This document shows positions 37,948-48,790 of a stretch of 64,000 nt of DNA, one piece after another. Position 1 is the first letter of the stretch. Every line of letters begins with the position of its first letter. The DNA is from Caballeronia mineralivorans PML1(12) (GTDB taxonomy: Bacteria; Pseudomonadota; Gammaproteobacteria; Burkholderiales; Burkholderiaceae). The stretch covers positions 1 through 64,000 of the forward strand of contig NZ_AEJF01000093.1 of assembly GCF_001028175.1 (NCBI RefSeq), read 5' to 3'. The notes beneath the pieces were generated by a model that had not been told where the DNA came from, made no database searches, and was given only the letters and a program-made list of their open reading frames with translations. A program made the translations under genes and the position numbers.

Positions 37948-39815
37948 GAGGTTTTCCCCGAAGCTTTGACGCGGCGGGCGTCATGATTAAACGCGGCATC
38001 GGCGAAATCGCCCGTCAGCCACGCGATAAAAGTTTCCGCGCCAAGCTCGCCACGATCCGCCGCATCGCGGGCACGAGCCGGCGTTTCGAATACGACCTTG
38101 CCCGGCGGATGGCCGGTGAGCGGGACGGCTTTCTTGTCCAGGTTCAGCGCGATGGAATAGGTGCTGCCGTCGCCAAGCCGCCAGTTCGCCAGCACCGCTT
38201 TCTCGCCAATAACCTTGGCGCCGAGCGCCTTCGCGCTCTTCAGATGCGGCATCAGCAGCTTCGTGCGCACGGCCAGCGCCGAGCGATAGAAGTGGAGCCA
38301 GTCCATGTGATCGGCGGCTTGCTTGCTTTCATCCGGCGACGACATCCTGAATGTTTCGATGCCGTTGGGATCGGGAATCCGGGCGCGGCGTTTTTCGTCG
38401 GAGAACGCGGAGAACTTGGCAAATTCCTTGCGACGGCCTTCGCGTACGGCATCGGCAAGTTCGTCGTGATAGTCGGTGAAGAACAGGAACGGCTGCGTGG
38501 AGCCGTGCTGCTCTTCCATGAACAGCATGGGGATTTGCGGGCTGAGCAACATCAAGCCCGTTGCGGCGTAGAGCGCGTCTTCGCTGCAAAGCGAACGCAG
38601 GCGCTCGCCCATCGCGCGATTGCCGACCTGATCGTGATTTTGCAGAAACATCACGAAAGCCGTGGGCGGCAAGTGAGCGCTTGGTTCGCCGCGCGGCTTG
38701 CCGTCGTGAATGGGCGAGGGCTCGCCTTGGTACACAAACCCTTCGCTCAGCACGCGCGCGAGTTTTTGTATCGGCTGGTCGCTGTACGCACCGTAATAAC
38801 TCTCGTCTTCGCCGGTCAGCAGCACATGCAGCGTGTTGTGCGAGTCGTCGCTCCATTGCGCGTTGAAATGCGTCTCGAGCAGGTTCGACGTGTTGTGCTC
38901 GTTCTCCAGCACCAGATGCACATGCCGGCCCGCTTCCACCGACGAACGCACGCGATCCGCCAGTTCGCGCAGCCATTCGTCGTCGTTGATGGCGTGGACG
39001 GCGTCGAGGCGCAGGCCATCGAAGCGATATTCCTTCAGCCAGTACAGCGCGTTGTCGAAGAAGAAGTCGCGCACTTGCGGGCGTTCGAAATCGATCGCCG
39101 GACCCCACGGCGTATTTACGCCTTCGCGGAAAAACGACTTGGCGTAAGCGCTCAGATAGTTGCCGTCCGGGCCGAAGTGGTTATAGACCACGTCGAGGAA
39201 GACCATCAGGCCGACGCCATGCGCGGTATCGATGAGCGTCTTCAGTTCGTCCAGCGTGCCGTACGCCGAGTCGGGTGCGTAGGGCAGCACGCCGTCGTAA
39301 CCCCAGTTGCGGCTGCCGCTGAAGTCGTTGAGCGGCATCAGTTCGATTGCTGTCACGCCAAGGTGCGCGAATTCCTTCAGGCGGCGCGTGACGCCGGCAT
39401 AACCGCCCAGCGCGCCGACGTGCACTTCGTACAGCACGGTTTCTTCCCACGGCCGGCCATGCCAGTTCGTGTTTTCCCAGCGAAAGGCGCGTGGATCGAT
39501 GACTTCGCTTGGACCGTGGACGTCGTCGGGCTGGAACCGGGAGGTCGGATCGGGCACCGCCAGATCCGCATTAATTCGATAACGGTAGCGCGTGCCCGCA
39601 CCGCCCTCGGCGAGCGCTTCGAACCAGCCGCCGCCGGTAGGCGTCATGTCGATGAGCGTGGGTTTCTGGTCGTCGCCATAAAGCTCCAGTTGCACCGTCT
39701 TGAGCGTTGGCGCCCAGAAGCGATACCGCGAGTGACCCGCATCGGTGAGATGGGCACCGAAGGGCAGGCAATAGGCGTGGTGATGCTTGTGCGGATCGAT
39801 CGGGGTTTCGGACAT
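37944..39815 (-). CDS. treZ: maltooligosyltrehalose trehalohydrolase
   Basis: A 623-residue GH13 enzyme that releases trehalose from the product of TreY. An N-terminal CBM48-like segment (RYRFWAPTLKTVQLELYG) precedes the catalytic barrel: [29 protein letters not shown] (nucleophile), HLVLENEHNTSNLL (acid/base) and FLQNHDQVGNRAMGERL (transition-state pair). Length is typical. It lies 78 bp after glgX and overlaps malQ by four bases. Confidence 0.95.
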   Translation of the reverse strand: MSETPIDPHKHHHAYCLPFGAHLTDAGHSRYRFWAPTLKTVQLELYGDDQKPTLIDMTPTGGGWFEALAEGGAGTRYRYRINADLAVPDPTSRFQPDDVHGPSEVIDPRAFRWENTNWHGRPWEETVLYEVHVGALGGYAGVTRRLKEFAHLGVTAIELMPLNDFSGSRNWGYDGVLPYAPDSAYGTLDELKTLIDTAHGVGLMVFLDVVYNHFGPDGNYLSAYAKSFFREGVNTPWGPAIDFERPQVRDFFFDNALYWLKEYRFDGLRLDAVHAINDDEWLRELADRVRSSVEAGRHVHLVLENEHNTSNLLETHFNAQWSDDSHNTLHVLLTGEDESYYGAYSDQPIQKLARVLSEGFVYQGEPSPIHDGKPRGEPSAHLPPTAFVMFLQNHDQVGNRAMGERLRSLCSEDALYAATGLMLLSPQIPMLFMEEQHGSTQPFLFFTDYHDELADAVREGRRKEFAKFSAFSDEKRRARIPDPNGIETFRMSSPDESKQAADHMDWLHFYRSALAVRTKLLMPHLKSAKALGAKVIGEKAVLANWRLGDGSTYSIALNLDKKAVPLTGHPPGKVVFETPARARDAADRGELGAETFIAWLTGDFADAAFNHDARRVKASGKTS

Positions 39816-39893
39816 GATGTGTGTGCCTTCGGTGCGCTTTCGAATACTTGGCGTGAGTCTGCCCGGTGTCTTTGCATGACGTCCTTGAGCCGT

Positions 39894-42149
39894 TCAATTT
39901 TCCTCCTTTGCAGGCGGCGCAGGTTCGGGCACTTTCCAGGGTTCTGCTGTCCGTCTCGATCCGATCGTGCCGGGGTCCGGCGGCAACGCCGTCAAGAGCC
40001 GCGGCCCTTCGTGCGCGCCGGCCATCCATACAGCCTGCCAGTCAGCGTCCCCGGTCGGCTGCGCCAGCAGCACAGCCACGCTGTGCGCCTGAATCTCCAG
40101 TTCTCCACCGATCAGTGGGTGCTGCAAGCCGTCAGGCGCAGCGCTATCCATGAGCACATTCCATTCCAAGTGCGGCGCGGGCGGCGTGAAGGTCAGCGCT
40201 TGTGCTGAACCGTTCATCATGATCAGGATGACATCCACTTCCCCGTTGAGACCGGGCCCCGCTCGACGCAGCGTTAGCGCGCGTCCTTCGGGATCCTGCC
40301 ACGCGTCGATGGTCAGCGCCGCGCCGCGCTCGTCGAACCAGCCGACGTCATAGAGCCCCGGCAACACTTCACGATCGCCGTGGAGAAAGCGCATTTCCCG
40401 CAATATCGGGTAGTTTTTGCGCAGTGCGATGACGCGTGCGACGAACTCCGTCATCGTGCGGCCAGCCGGGGACTCTGCCAGGCTCCAGTCCATCCACGAA
40501 ATCTCGTTGTCCTGGCAGTACGCGTTATTGTTGCCGCGTTGCGTGCGGCCGAATTCGTCGCCGCCGAGCAGCATCGGCGTGCCGAGCGAGAGCAGGTTCG
40601 TCGCGATCAGCGCGCGGGCCACGCGGCCGCGCGTTTCGAGGATCTCGGGATCGTCGGTCGGGCCTTCCACACCCCAGTTTGTGCTGCAGTTTTCGTTGTG
40701 GCCGTCGTTGTTGCCCTCCTGATTTGCTTCGTTGTGTTTCTGCTCGTACGACGTCACGTCCACGAGCGTAAAACCGTCGTGCGACGCCACGAAATTCACC
40801 GATGCCCATGGCTTCCTGAATCGCCGGTGGAACAGTTCGGCCGAGCCGGTAAGACGCGCGGCGAGATCGGGCCGCACGCCTGCGTCGCCACGCCAGAAGC
40901 GGCGTACGCCGTCGCGGAATTTATCGTTCCATTCGGCGAAGCCGGGCGGGTGATTGCCGACCTGATAACCGTCCGGGCCGATGTCCCACGGTTCGGAAAT
41001 CATCTTGCGCGTGTTGAGGACCGGGTCTTGGCGGATGGCGTCGAAGAAGCCGGAACCGGGGTCGAAACCGTGGCCTTCGCGGCCTAGCGTTACGCCGAGA
41101 TCGAAGCGGAAGCCATCGATGTTGAAGGCCGTCGCCCAGTAGCGCAGCGAGTCCATGACCATTTGCAGGACGCGTGGATGCGACAGGTTCACTGTATTGC
41201 CGCAACCGGTGTCGTTGATGTAGCGCCGTTCGTCGCCGGGGATCAGGCGGTAGTAGCTGGCGTTGTCGAGGCCGCGCCATGACACGGTCGGCCCTTGCTC
41301 GTTGCCTTCGCAGGTGTGGTTGTAGACCACGTCGAGAATCACTTCGATGCCTGCCGCGTGGAGCCGGCGCACGGCGATGCGCATTTCGTTCAGCCGGTTG
41401 GTCGACAGATACGAGGGTTCTGGCGCGAAGAACGCTGCCGTGTTGTAGCCCCAGTAATTTTTGAGACCGCGTTCGACCAGGAAGCGGTCGTTGAGAAACG
41501 CGTGCACGGGCAGGAATTCGACGGCGGTCACGCCGAGCTTTTGCAAGTGTTCGATGAACCATGGCGAGGACAACGCCGCGAACGATCCGCGTTCGTGCTG
41601 GCGGATGTCGTTGCGCAGCATGGAGGTGCCGCGCACGTGGGTTTCGTAGATGACGGTTTCGCCCCAGGGGACGTTGGGACGGGTGTCGCGGGACCAGTCG
41701 AAGGCGTCGTCGGTGACAACGCATTTGGGGGTGGCGGGGGCTGAATCGCGTCGATCCATTGACAGGTCGAGCCGGTTCGAATGCACGCGATAACCGAACA
41801 GCGCGTCGGACCAGCGCCATTGGCCGACCAGTTTTTTGGCGTAGGGGTCGAGGAGTAGTTTGTGCGGGTTGAAGCGATGGCCGTGGTGCGGTTGGTAGGG
41901 GCCGTGTGCGCGGAAGCCGTAGACTGTGCCGGGGTGTGCGCCTGGGAGGTAGCCGTGCCAGATTTCATCGGTGCATTCCGGCAGTTCGAAGCGCGCGAGT
42001 TCCTTGCGCCCGGTGGTGTCGAAGAGACACACTTCGATTTTTTGTGCGTTCGCGGAGAACACTGCGAAGTTGACGCCTAAACCGTCCCAGTTGGCTCCGA
42101 GCGGGTAGGCCGCGCCCGGGAGTAACTTGTCGGGAAATGAATTAGCCAT
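39894..42149 (-). CDS. glgX: glycogen debranching enzyme
   Basis: A 751-residue isoamylase-type GH13 enzyme hydrolysing alpha-1,6 branches of limit dextrins. CBM48 (GLGVNFAVFSANAQKIEVCL) is followed by VILDVVYNHTCEGNEQGPT, IDGFRFDLGVTLGREG (nucleophile), MISEPWDIGPDGYQVG (acid/base) and VASHDGFTLVDVTSYEQKHN. LGGDEFGRTQRGNNNAYC is diagnostic of GlgX/TreX. Its start borders the repeat-containing gap that separates it from glgB. Confidence 0.95.
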   Translation of the reverse strand: MANSFPDKLLPGAAYPLGANWDGLGVNFAVFSANAQKIEVCLFDTTGRKELARFELPECTDEIWHGYLPGAHPGTVYGFRAHGPYQPHHGHRFNPHKLLLDPYAKKLVGQWRWSDALFGYRVHSNRLDLSMDRRDSAPATPKCVVTDDAFDWSRDTRPNVPWGETVIYETHVRGTSMLRNDIRQHERGSFAALSSPWFIEHLQKLGVTAVEFLPVHAFLNDRFLVERGLKNYWGYNTAAFFAPEPSYLSTNRLNEMRIAVRRLHAAGIEVILDVVYNHTCEGNEQGPTVSWRGLDNASYYRLIPGDERRYINDTGCGNTVNLSHPRVLQMVMDSLRYWATAFNIDGFRFDLGVTLGREGHGFDPGSGFFDAIRQDPVLNTRKMISEPWDIGPDGYQVGNHPPGFAEWNDKFRDGVRRFWRGDAGVRPDLAARLTGSAELFHRRFRKPWASVNFVASHDGFTLVDVTSYEQKHNEANQEGNNDGHNENCSTNWGVEGPTDDPEILETRGRVARALIATNLLSLGTPMLLGGDEFGRTQRGNNNAYCQDNEISWMDWSLAESPAGRTMTEFVARVIALRKNYPILREMRFLHGDREVLPGLYDVGWFDERGAALTIDAWQDPEGRALTLRRAGPGLNGEVDVILIMMNGSAQALTFTPPAPHLEWNVLMDSAAPDGLQHPLIGGELEIQAHSVAVLLAQPTGDADWQAVWMAGAHEGPRLLTALPPDPGTIGSRRTAEPWKVPEPAPPAKEEN

Positions 42150-42298
42150 GGATTTTCCGTTCGCACTCGGTTTGGTTTTGGGGTTTTTGGGGCGGTCAGG
42201 GGTGGTCGGGCTTGTTGCTGGGCTGCCGGTTCAGGGTTAGCGGTCGGGGTTTATGCCGGGTTGGTGCTTTCGGCCTTAGCGGTCTGCATGAGTCGGAT

Positions 42299-42519
42299 TT
42301 TCTCTTTATCACTATTAGCCACTGTGCGTGGCGGCACGTCATTTCTTTTTCCAAAGCGACAAAGAAACGAAGCAAAGAAAGCGCTTTCCAACCATCGGCA
42401 AGTTAGTGTCCCTAGCGTGCAGTTCCGATGTCTCTGGCACTTAAATAGCACGGTGCTCGCCAGACTCAAGAATGTTTGAAGCCCGACCTCTCCGAACACA
42501 GATACCCATACGCTTCGCC
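42299..42519 (+). repeat. dispersed repeat, left inverted copy
   Basis: About 220 bp that matches the reverse complement of 42750-42971 over nearly its whole length, at roughly 75-80 % by eye with small indels. Best-conserved blocks include AGCCACTGTGCGTGGCGGCA, GTGTCCCTAGCGTGCAG and AGCACGGTGCTCGCCAGACT. It lies in the glgB-glgX gap. Similar sequence recurs, as I recall, in many Burkholderia genomes, where it produces spurious short reading frames. No transposase or terminal duplication is visible. Confidence 0.85.
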
Positions 42520-42710
42520 ACCAGTGACTGAGCCTGCCTAAGGGACATCCCGCGCTATCCGCGAACAACCAGCTCAAGAAAGAAGCACGCAGTCCACGCG
42601 GCAAAACCAAAAACCTGTCAGCCGCCGCCCCTACTCACTCACCACCCAACCGGCAACAAACAAATCAACAAGCTGTGCAAGACACGAGTGAACGAACACG
42701 TGAGGCCGTA

Positions 42711-42726
42711 ATGGTCCGTGGACCAT
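42711..42726. repeat. short hairpin between the two repeat copies
   Basis: ATGGTCC and GGACCAT form a 7-bp stem around GT. It lies in the ~230-bp spacer of the inverted repeat pair, just inside the right copy. It could be a processing or binding site of the element; no role is established. Confidence 0.5.
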
Positions 42727-42749
42727 CGTGCTTGCCCGAGAGCGTTGGG

Positions 42750-42971
42750 GGCGAAGCGTGTTCGTGTCAGGATTCGCGAGAAGGAGGGGTTCAAACATCC
42801 TTCAGTCTGGCGAGCACCGTGCTATCAGGTGCCAAAAACTTCTAGCCTGCACGCTAGGGACACCAACTAGCCGATTGTTGGGAGGCGTTTTCTTTGCTTC
42901 TGTTTCTTTTTCGCCGGTGGAAAAAGAAATGAAGTGCCGCCACGCACAGTGGCTAACAGTGATAAAGAAAA
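42750..42971 (-). repeat. dispersed repeat, right inverted copy
   Basis: The mirror copy of 42299-42519, with the same conserved blocks in reverse order and orientation. The two copies point outward from a spacer of about 230 bp and could fold the glgB-glgX intercistronic RNA into one very long imperfect hairpin. The remaining ~130 bp to glgB and ~150 bp to glgX hold no recognisable gene. Confidence 0.85.
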
Positions 42972-43102
42972 CAGCAAACTTAAACCGACCACAGACCCAA
43001 GCAGCAGCAACCCGGCATTGACCCCGACCGCTAACCCCGAATCATCCCCTTCCGACCACCTCCACCCACTCCCCAAAAATCCCGGATCGAGTGCGAACAA
43101 CG

Positions 43103-45331
43103 CTAATCAGCACGCAGCACAATCGTCGCCAACGGCGGCAAAGTCAGCGCAGCAGACCACTCCCACCCATGACTAAAAACATTCTCGGCGTGAATCACGC
43201 CCCCATTCCCCATGTTCGATCCACCATAAATCGAAGCATCCGAATTAACGATCTCACTCCAACGCCCGCCACGCGGCAACCCAATCCGATACCCCACCCG
43301 CGGCACCGGCGTCATATTCGAAATCACCACGCATTCACGACCCTCACCATCAGTCCGACGAAACGCAAAAACGCTATTGCCAGCGTCATCGCCGATCAGC
43401 CAGTCAAAACCCCGTGGATCGCTATCAAGTTTGTGCAGCGCTGGTTCCTCGCCATACACCCGGTTCAAATCGCGGACCAGCCTCTGCAACCCGCCATGGA
43501 ACACATCGTCAAGCAAATGCCAGTGCGGCGATGTATCGTGATTAAACTCCCCGAATTGACCAAACTCACCACCCATGAACAACAGTTTCTTGCCCGGATG
43601 TGTCCACATGAAACCCAGGTACGCACGCAGATTCGCAAACTTCTGCCAGTGATCCCCCGGCATCTTGCCAATCAACGAACCCTTCCCATGAACCACTTCA
43701 TCATGCGAAAGCGGCAGCACGAATCGCTCGGAATACGCGTAGACCATCCCGAACGTGAACATGTTGTGGTGATACTTTCGATTGATCGGATCCTCTTCCA
43801 TGTAGTGCAACGTGTCGTGCATCCAGCCCATGTTCCACTTGAAATCGAACCCTAGTCCGCCGCTTTCCAGCGAAGCAGTGACGCCCGGCCACGCCGTCGA
43901 TTCTTCAGCAACCGTAATCGCGCCGGGAATCTGACGGACTTCGTGGTTGAGACGCTTGAGGAATGCTATCGATTCGAGATTCTCGCGGCCGCCATACCTA
44001 TTCGGCACCCATTCGCCCGCCTTGCGCGAATAGTCGCGATACAACATGGAAGCCACCGCGTCCACGCGCAAACCATCGACGTGATAACGCTTTAGCCAAG
44101 CCAGCCCCGATGCCACCAGGAACGCGCTAACCTCGTTACGGCCGAGGTTATAGATCATCGTGTTCCAGTCCTGGTGATATCCCTCGCGCGGATCCGCGTG
44201 CTCGTAAAGCGGCGTGCCGTCGAACTCGACAAGACCGTGGGCATCGTTCGGAAAATGCGCCGGCACCCAGTCGAGAATGATCCCCAGCTCCGCTTCATGC
44301 GCGCGGTTCACGAACTCGGCAAATTGCTCAGGCGTCCCGAACCGCGCCGAGGGCGCGAATTGCCCCAGCGGCTGATATCCCCACGAGCCGCCGAATGGAT
44401 GCTCGGCAATCGGCATGAATTCCAGATGCGTGAACCCCATGCTCTTCGCATACGGAATCAGACGCTCGGCAAGCTCATGCCAGTTCATACCGCGGTTGCC
44501 TTCCTCCGGCACCCGCAGCCACGATTCCGCATGAACCTCATACACCGAGATAGGCGCGTTGACGGTCTGTCTCGGACCGCGTGTGTTCATCCACTCGCTG
44601 TCGGTCCAGGCGTATCCATCGATAGCATCAACATCCGCCACCACCGAAGCGGTCGCCGGTGGCCGCTCGCTTTGCATCGCGCACGGATCGGCTTTCAACG
44701 GCAACGTGTGGCCGTCGCGCGAGACGATCTCGTACTTGTAGCGCGTACCCGCGCCCAAACCCGGCACGAACAGTTCCCAGACGCCGACGTTGTGGCGCAG
44801 CCGCATCGGATGCCGGCGGCCGTCCCACGAGTTGAAGTCGCCGACCACAGAAACACGCCGCGCATTCGGCGCCCAGACCGCAAACCGCACACCGGCTACG
44901 CCGCCATGTACGACCGGTCGAGAGCCAAGGCATTCCATGACCGCATACGGGTCCCCACCGGAGACGCGGTTCAACGCTTCATCGCTTAGAACGGGGCCGA
45001 ACGAATAGGTATCGGCGACTTCCTGCGGCGTGCCGTGCCAATCGATATTCAACCGATACGGCTGCATTTCATCGATAAACCCGACAAACAACCCCGCCGG
45101 GTGAATCTTCGTGAGCGTGCCGAGCGGCTTGCCGCTGTCGCGCTCAAGCACCTGCACCCCGGACGCACCCGGCAGCAGCACGCGAACCACGGGGCCGGCG
45201 TCGGTCTGATGAAGCCCAAGCTTCGAAAACGGATCGGGATGGCGAGCGTCGACGAGCGCGTCGATATCGAGCGGATGCAAACCTTCGGTCAGCATCCTGG
45301 CGTCAGTGCGCTTATTCATGTTCGTTTCCAT
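43103..45331 (-). CDS. glgB: 1,4-alpha-glucan branching enzyme
   Basis: A 742-residue GH13 enzyme that introduces alpha-1,6 branches. An N-terminal beta-domain and CBM48 ([20 protein letters not shown]) precede the barrel: [19 protein letters not shown] (nucleophile), [14 protein letters not shown] (acid/base) and [21 protein letters not shown]. The ATG at 45331 has AAGGA eight bases upstream and overlaps the treS stop by 20 bp; a second in-frame ATG at 45319 is possible. The longer upstream frame lies inside treS and is not coding. Confidence 0.96.
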   Translation of the reverse strand: METNMNKRTDARMLTEGLHPLDIDALVDARHPDPFSKLGLHQTDAGPVVRVLLPGASGVQVLERDSGKPLGTLTKIHPAGLFVGFIDEMQPYRLNIDWHGTPQEVADTYSFGPVLSDEALNRVSGGDPYAVMECLGSRPVVHGGVAGVRFAVWAPNARRVSVVGDFNSWDGRRHPMRLRHNVGVWELFVPGLGAGTRYKYEIVSRDGHTLPLKADPCAMQSERPPATASVVADVDAIDGYAWTDSEWMNTRGPRQTVNAPISVYEVHAESWLRVPEEGNRGMNWHELAERLIPYAKSMGFTHLEFMPIAEHPFGGSWGYQPLGQFAPSARFGTPEQFAEFVNRAHEAELGIILDWVPAHFPNDAHGLVEFDGTPLYEHADPREGYHQDWNTMIYNLGRNEVSAFLVASGLAWLKRYHVDGLRVDAVASMLYRDYSRKAGEWVPNRYGGRENLESIAFLKRLNHEVRQIPGAITVAEESTAWPGVTASLESGGLGFDFKWNMGWMHDTLHYMEEDPINRKYHHNMFTFGMVYAYSERFVLPLSHDEVVHGKGSLIGKMPGDHWQKFANLRAYLGFMWTHPGKKLLFMGGEFGQFGEFNHDTSPHWHLLDDVFHGGLQRLVRDLNRVYGEEPALHKLDSDPRGFDWLIGDDAGNSVFAFRRTDGEGRECVVISNMTPVPRVGYRIGLPRGGRWSEIVNSDASIYGGSNMGNGGVIHAENVFSHGWEWSAALTLPPLATIVLRAD

Positions 45332-48300
45332 CGGAGCTGTCCTTGAATGCGGGGTCCACGGGCCGCGAACCCGGCGCGGGCGGTGCGCCCGTATCGCCCA
45401 GCAGGCGGCTCGCAAGCGACGCGAGGCCACGCAACGGCAAGCCAATCCAGGTCGGACGGTTCGCCGCTTCATAGCGGATTTCGTAGGCTGCCTTCTCGAT
45501 CAGGAAGAGGTCGAGCAGGGCGGCCTGCGTGGCTTCGTCGCCGGCAATCGGTTGCGGAGAAGCCGCCACCGCCGCGCGATATTCGATCAGGAACGCTTCT
45601 TCGCCATGACCGCGGAGGCGCTCGAACAACGCGCGCTTGCGATCGGCGGTTGCCTGCGGCGCATTTCCGGTCGTCGGTTGCGCCGCCGCGCTGGCATACG
45701 ACAAGGAACGCAATAAGCCGGCCACGTCCCGCAACGGGCTCGACTTCTTGCGGCGTTCCTCCAGCGGCCGGGCCGGTTCACCTTCGAAGTCGATCAGGAA
45801 AGCATCGCCCTGCGCCATCAGCACCTGGCCCAGGTGGAAGTCGCCGTGAATACGGATGCGCAATGCATCGGCGTTTTCCGGCACCAGCTTTTGCACGGCT
45901 GCAAGCAGCAGATCGCGGCGATCGAGCAGGCTCTGCGCCATCGCGCGATCATGCTCGTTGAACTCCAGGAGCTTTGCCGCCAGGATGTCGAGCGCCGTGA
46001 CGAGCAGCGTGTGCGTACTGTCGTTCCAGCTGCGTACGTCCTTCTTCGACGCCTTTTCGGGCGCAAAAGCGGGGTCGTCGGAGGGTCGGGCGAGCGCGAC
46101 GTGCAGCTCGCCCAGCCGCTGCCCGATGATCCCCGTGACCTTCCTGTAGCCTTCGATGCCCAGCACTTCCTTCTCGCGATCCATCGAGTGGTCGTCGGTA
46201 TCCACGGCCAGCGCGAGTTCATCCACGGTGCGGCGCAGGTAATCGAGCGCGTAATTCCAGGCATCGCCCTGGTTGTCGATGAAACCTTGCAAAATGCACA
46301 GCGTATGCGGCACGCCTTCCGGATCCACCCGCACGACTTCCCCGAACAGCGGTCCCGTGTTCTCGTAACCGAGCTTCGTCAGATGCCGGCTCATTTCGGC
46401 TTCCGGATGAATCCCGCCAACCAGCCGACGCACCAGTTTCAACACGACCTGATCGCCGATCACGAGCGAACTGTTGCTCTGTTCCGCAGCTAACCAGCGG
46501 ATTTCCGGCAGCGGTTCGCCGGGCTTGATATCGAAGTTCAGCGCTTCAAGCCGTTCGGTCGGAATAAAGCAGATTTCGCTTTTCTGAACCGTGGGAATGA
46601 CGGCCCGTTGCTTGAGTTTGCGCAGCACGCCGTAGGCGAAATTGGGGACCGCGAAGGCATCGGTGATATGGCCGATATTGCGGACCTGGCGCACACGCGC
46701 GAGCGCGAGCTGCATATAGAGCGGCGAGGTGGTTTCAGTGCCCCATGCAATCGTGAGCGGCAGCACGTAGCGTTCGACGTGGTCGCCGACATCGGCTTCG
46801 ATCTCCGTGAACGCAAAACCCGCTTCGGGAATGGTCGTCAATGCCGCGAGCCGTACGCCGACCAGCGTCCGGTCCTTCGATGCAAACCAGCGCCGCTTGC
46901 TCAAATAAGACGGCAGCACTTCCGATTCGAGCAGCCGCACGTTTTCGGGTGTCGGGCCGGTCTGGCCGGCACGGATCACCATCGTCACGAATTCGGGCAG
47001 TTGTTCGGAGGGTGCCTGGCTCCATGCTGGACGCTGATTGCCCGGGCACAACTGGAACCACAGGAAACCGTAGGGCGGGAAGGTCAGCAAATAGGTGAGC
47101 TGGCCGATCGGCGGGAACGCAGAGTCCGCGGTCATTTCCAGCGGCACCGAACCGGCGTATTCGGACAGATCGAGTTCCACGGCCTGAGGTGCACGCGACA
47201 AGTTCGCCACACAGAGGATCGGCGGTTCGCCCTCGACCTCGCGCAGATACGCGAGGATCTTGCGGTTGTTCGGACGCAGGAAGCGGATCGCGCCTCGTCC
47301 GAACGCCTGTTTCCCGCGACGCACCGTGAGCATCTTGCGGGTCCAGTTGAGCAGCGAGTGCGGGTCGCGGCTCTGCGATTCCACGTTCACGGCGTCGTAG
47401 CCGTAGAGCGAACCCATGACCGGTGGCAGCACGAGCTGCTCGGGATCGGCGCGCGAAAACCCGCCGTTCCTATCGGATGACCACTGCATTGGCGTACGTA
47501 CGCCGTCACGGTCGCCGAGGTGGATGTTGTCGCCCATGCCGAGTTCATCGCCGTAATAGATCACGGGCGTGCCCGGCATGGACAGCAGCAGCGAATTGAT
47601 CAGTTCGATGCGTCGCCGGTCGCGTTCCATCAGCGGCGCGAGACGCCGGCGAATGCCGAGATTCAGCCGCGCGCGACGGTCACTCGCGTACGTGTTCCAC
47701 AAATAATCGCGCTCGGAATCCGTCACCATTTCGAGCGTGAGTTCGTCGTGATTGCGCAGGAAAATCGCCCACTGGTTGGTCGGCGCGAGATCCGGTGTCT
47801 GCCGCATGATGTCGGTGATCGGGAAGCGGTCTTCGCTCGCAATCGACATATAAATGCGCGGCATCAGCGGGAAGTGGAAGGCCATGTGGCATTCGTCTTC
47901 GTCGCCGAAATATTCCTTCACGTCTTCCGGCCATTGATTCGCTTCGGCCAGCAACATGCGGTTCGGATATTCCGCGTCGATGGTCGCGCGAATCTTCTTC
48001 AGGATTGCGTGCGTTTCCGGCAGGTTCTCATTATTCGTGCCTTCGCGTTCGACAAGGTACGGCACCGCGTCCAGCCGCAATCCATCAATACCGATATCCA
48101 GCCAGAAGCGCATCACCTGCAGCACTTCCTTCAGCACGGCGGGGTTATCGAAGTTCAGGTCCGGCTGGTGGTTGAAGAAGCGGTGCCAGTAGTACTGCCC
48201 CGCGACCGGATCATGCGTCCAGTTGGACGGCTCCGAATCGATGAAAATAATCCGTGTGTCTTCGTACTTCTTGTCGGTATCGGACCAGACATAGTAGTTG

Positions 48301-48701
48301 CGATGATTCGAGCCCGGCTTCGCCAGACGCGCGCGCTGGAACCACGGGTGTTGATCGGACGTGTGGTTGATGACCAGTTCGGTGATCACGCGAATCCCGC
48401 GTGCGTGCGCTTCCTGGATGAAACGCTTCACGTCGCCGAGGGTGCCGTAATCGGGATGCACGTTGCGGTAATCGGCTATGTCGTATCCGTCGTCACGCCG
48501 TGGCGACGGATAGAACGGCAGCAGCCAGATCGTGTCGACGCCGAGTTCCGAGATGTAATCGAGCTTCGCGAGCAGGCCGGGGAAATCGCCGATGCCGTCG
48601 TTGTTCGCATCGAAGAAGGATTTGATGTGGATCTGATAGATGATCGCGTCTTTGTACCAGAGCGGATCGTCGCTGAGAGTCGAGTTCTTGTTACGCTTCA
48701 C
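45312..48701 (-). CDS. treS: trehalose synthase / maltokinase fusion (TreS-Pep2)
   Basis: A 1129-residue fusion. Residues about 10-560 are a GH13 trehalose synthase that interconverts trehalose and maltose ([38 protein letters not shown] nucleophile; [13 protein letters not shown] acid/base). From about residue 650 a maltokinase domain makes maltose 1-phosphate; [19 protein letters not shown] and [16 protein letters not shown] are its kinase-fold catalytic motifs. It feeds GlgE, encoded directly upstream. The start is a GTG at 48701 with AAGGAG seven bases ahead, giving [19 protein letters not shown]. Confidence 0.95.
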   Translation of the reverse strand: MKRNKNSTLSDDPLWYKDAIIYQIHIKSFFDANNDGIGDFPGLLAKLDYISELGVDTIWLLPFYPSPRRDDGYDIADYRNVHPDYGTLGDVKRFIQEAHARGIRVITELVINHTSDQHPWFQRARLAKPGSNHRNYYVWSDTDKKYEDTRIIFIDSEPSNWTHDPVAGQYYWHRFFNHQPDLNFDNPAVLKEVLQVMRFWLDIGIDGLRLDAVPYLVEREGTNNENLPETHAILKKIRATIDAEYPNRMLLAEANQWPEDVKEYFGDEDECHMAFHFPLMPRIYMSIASEDRFPITDIMRQTPDLAPTNQWAIFLRNHDELTLEMVTDSERDYLWNTYASDRRARLNLGIRRRLAPLMERDRRRIELINSLLLSMPGTPVIYYGDELGMGDNIHLGDRDGVRTPMQWSSDRNGGFSRADPEQLVLPPVMGSLYGYDAVNVESQSRDPHSLLNWTRKMLTVRRGKQAFGRGAIRFLRPNNRKILAYLREVEGEPPILCVANLSRAPQAVELDLSEYAGSVPLEMTADSAFPPIGQLTYLLTFPPYGFLWFQLCPGNQRPAWSQAPSEQLPEFVTMVIRAGQTGPTPENVRLLESEVLPSYLSKRRWFASKDRTLVGVRLAALTTIPEAGFAFTEIEADVGDHVERYVLPLTIAWGTETTSPLYMQLALARVRQVRNIGHITDAFAVPNFAYGVLRKLKQRAVIPTVQKSEICFIPTERLEALNFDIKPGEPLPEIRWLAAEQSNSSLVIGDQVVLKLVRRLVGGIHPEAEMSRHLTKLGYENTGPLFGEVVRVDPEGVPHTLCILQGFIDNQGDAWNYALDYLRRTVDELALAVDTDDHSMDREKEVLGIEGYRKVTGIIGQRLGELHVALARPSDDPAFAPEKASKKDVRSWNDSTHTLLVTALDILAAKLLEFNEHDRAMAQSLLDRRDLLLAAVQKLVPENADALRIRIHGDFHLGQVLMAQGDAFLIDFEGEPARPLEERRKKSSPLRDVAGLLRSLSYASAAAQPTTGNAPQATADRKRALFERLRGHGEEAFLIEYRAAVAASPQPIAGDEATQAALLDLFLIEKAAYEIRYEAANRPTWIGLPLRGLASLASRLLGDTGAPPAPGSRPVDPAFKDSSDGNEHE

Positions 48702-48790
48702 GTGTCGCTCCTTGAGTCGCGACGGTGTTCTGTCCCGGCTGCGTGAGTTGTTCTCTGCCACGTCGGCTGATGCCGTCGTGATGATGACCT

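Noticed and set aside
42299..42971. Insertion sequence or CRISPR explanation of the inverted repeats
   Set aside because: No transposase frame, no target duplication, and no short regularly spaced repeats are present.
42251..43021. Small open frames in the glgB-glgX gap that look conserved between the two sides
   Set aside because: Their similarity comes from the inverted DNA repeat itself. They lack ribosome sites and the same repeat also reads open on the other strand.
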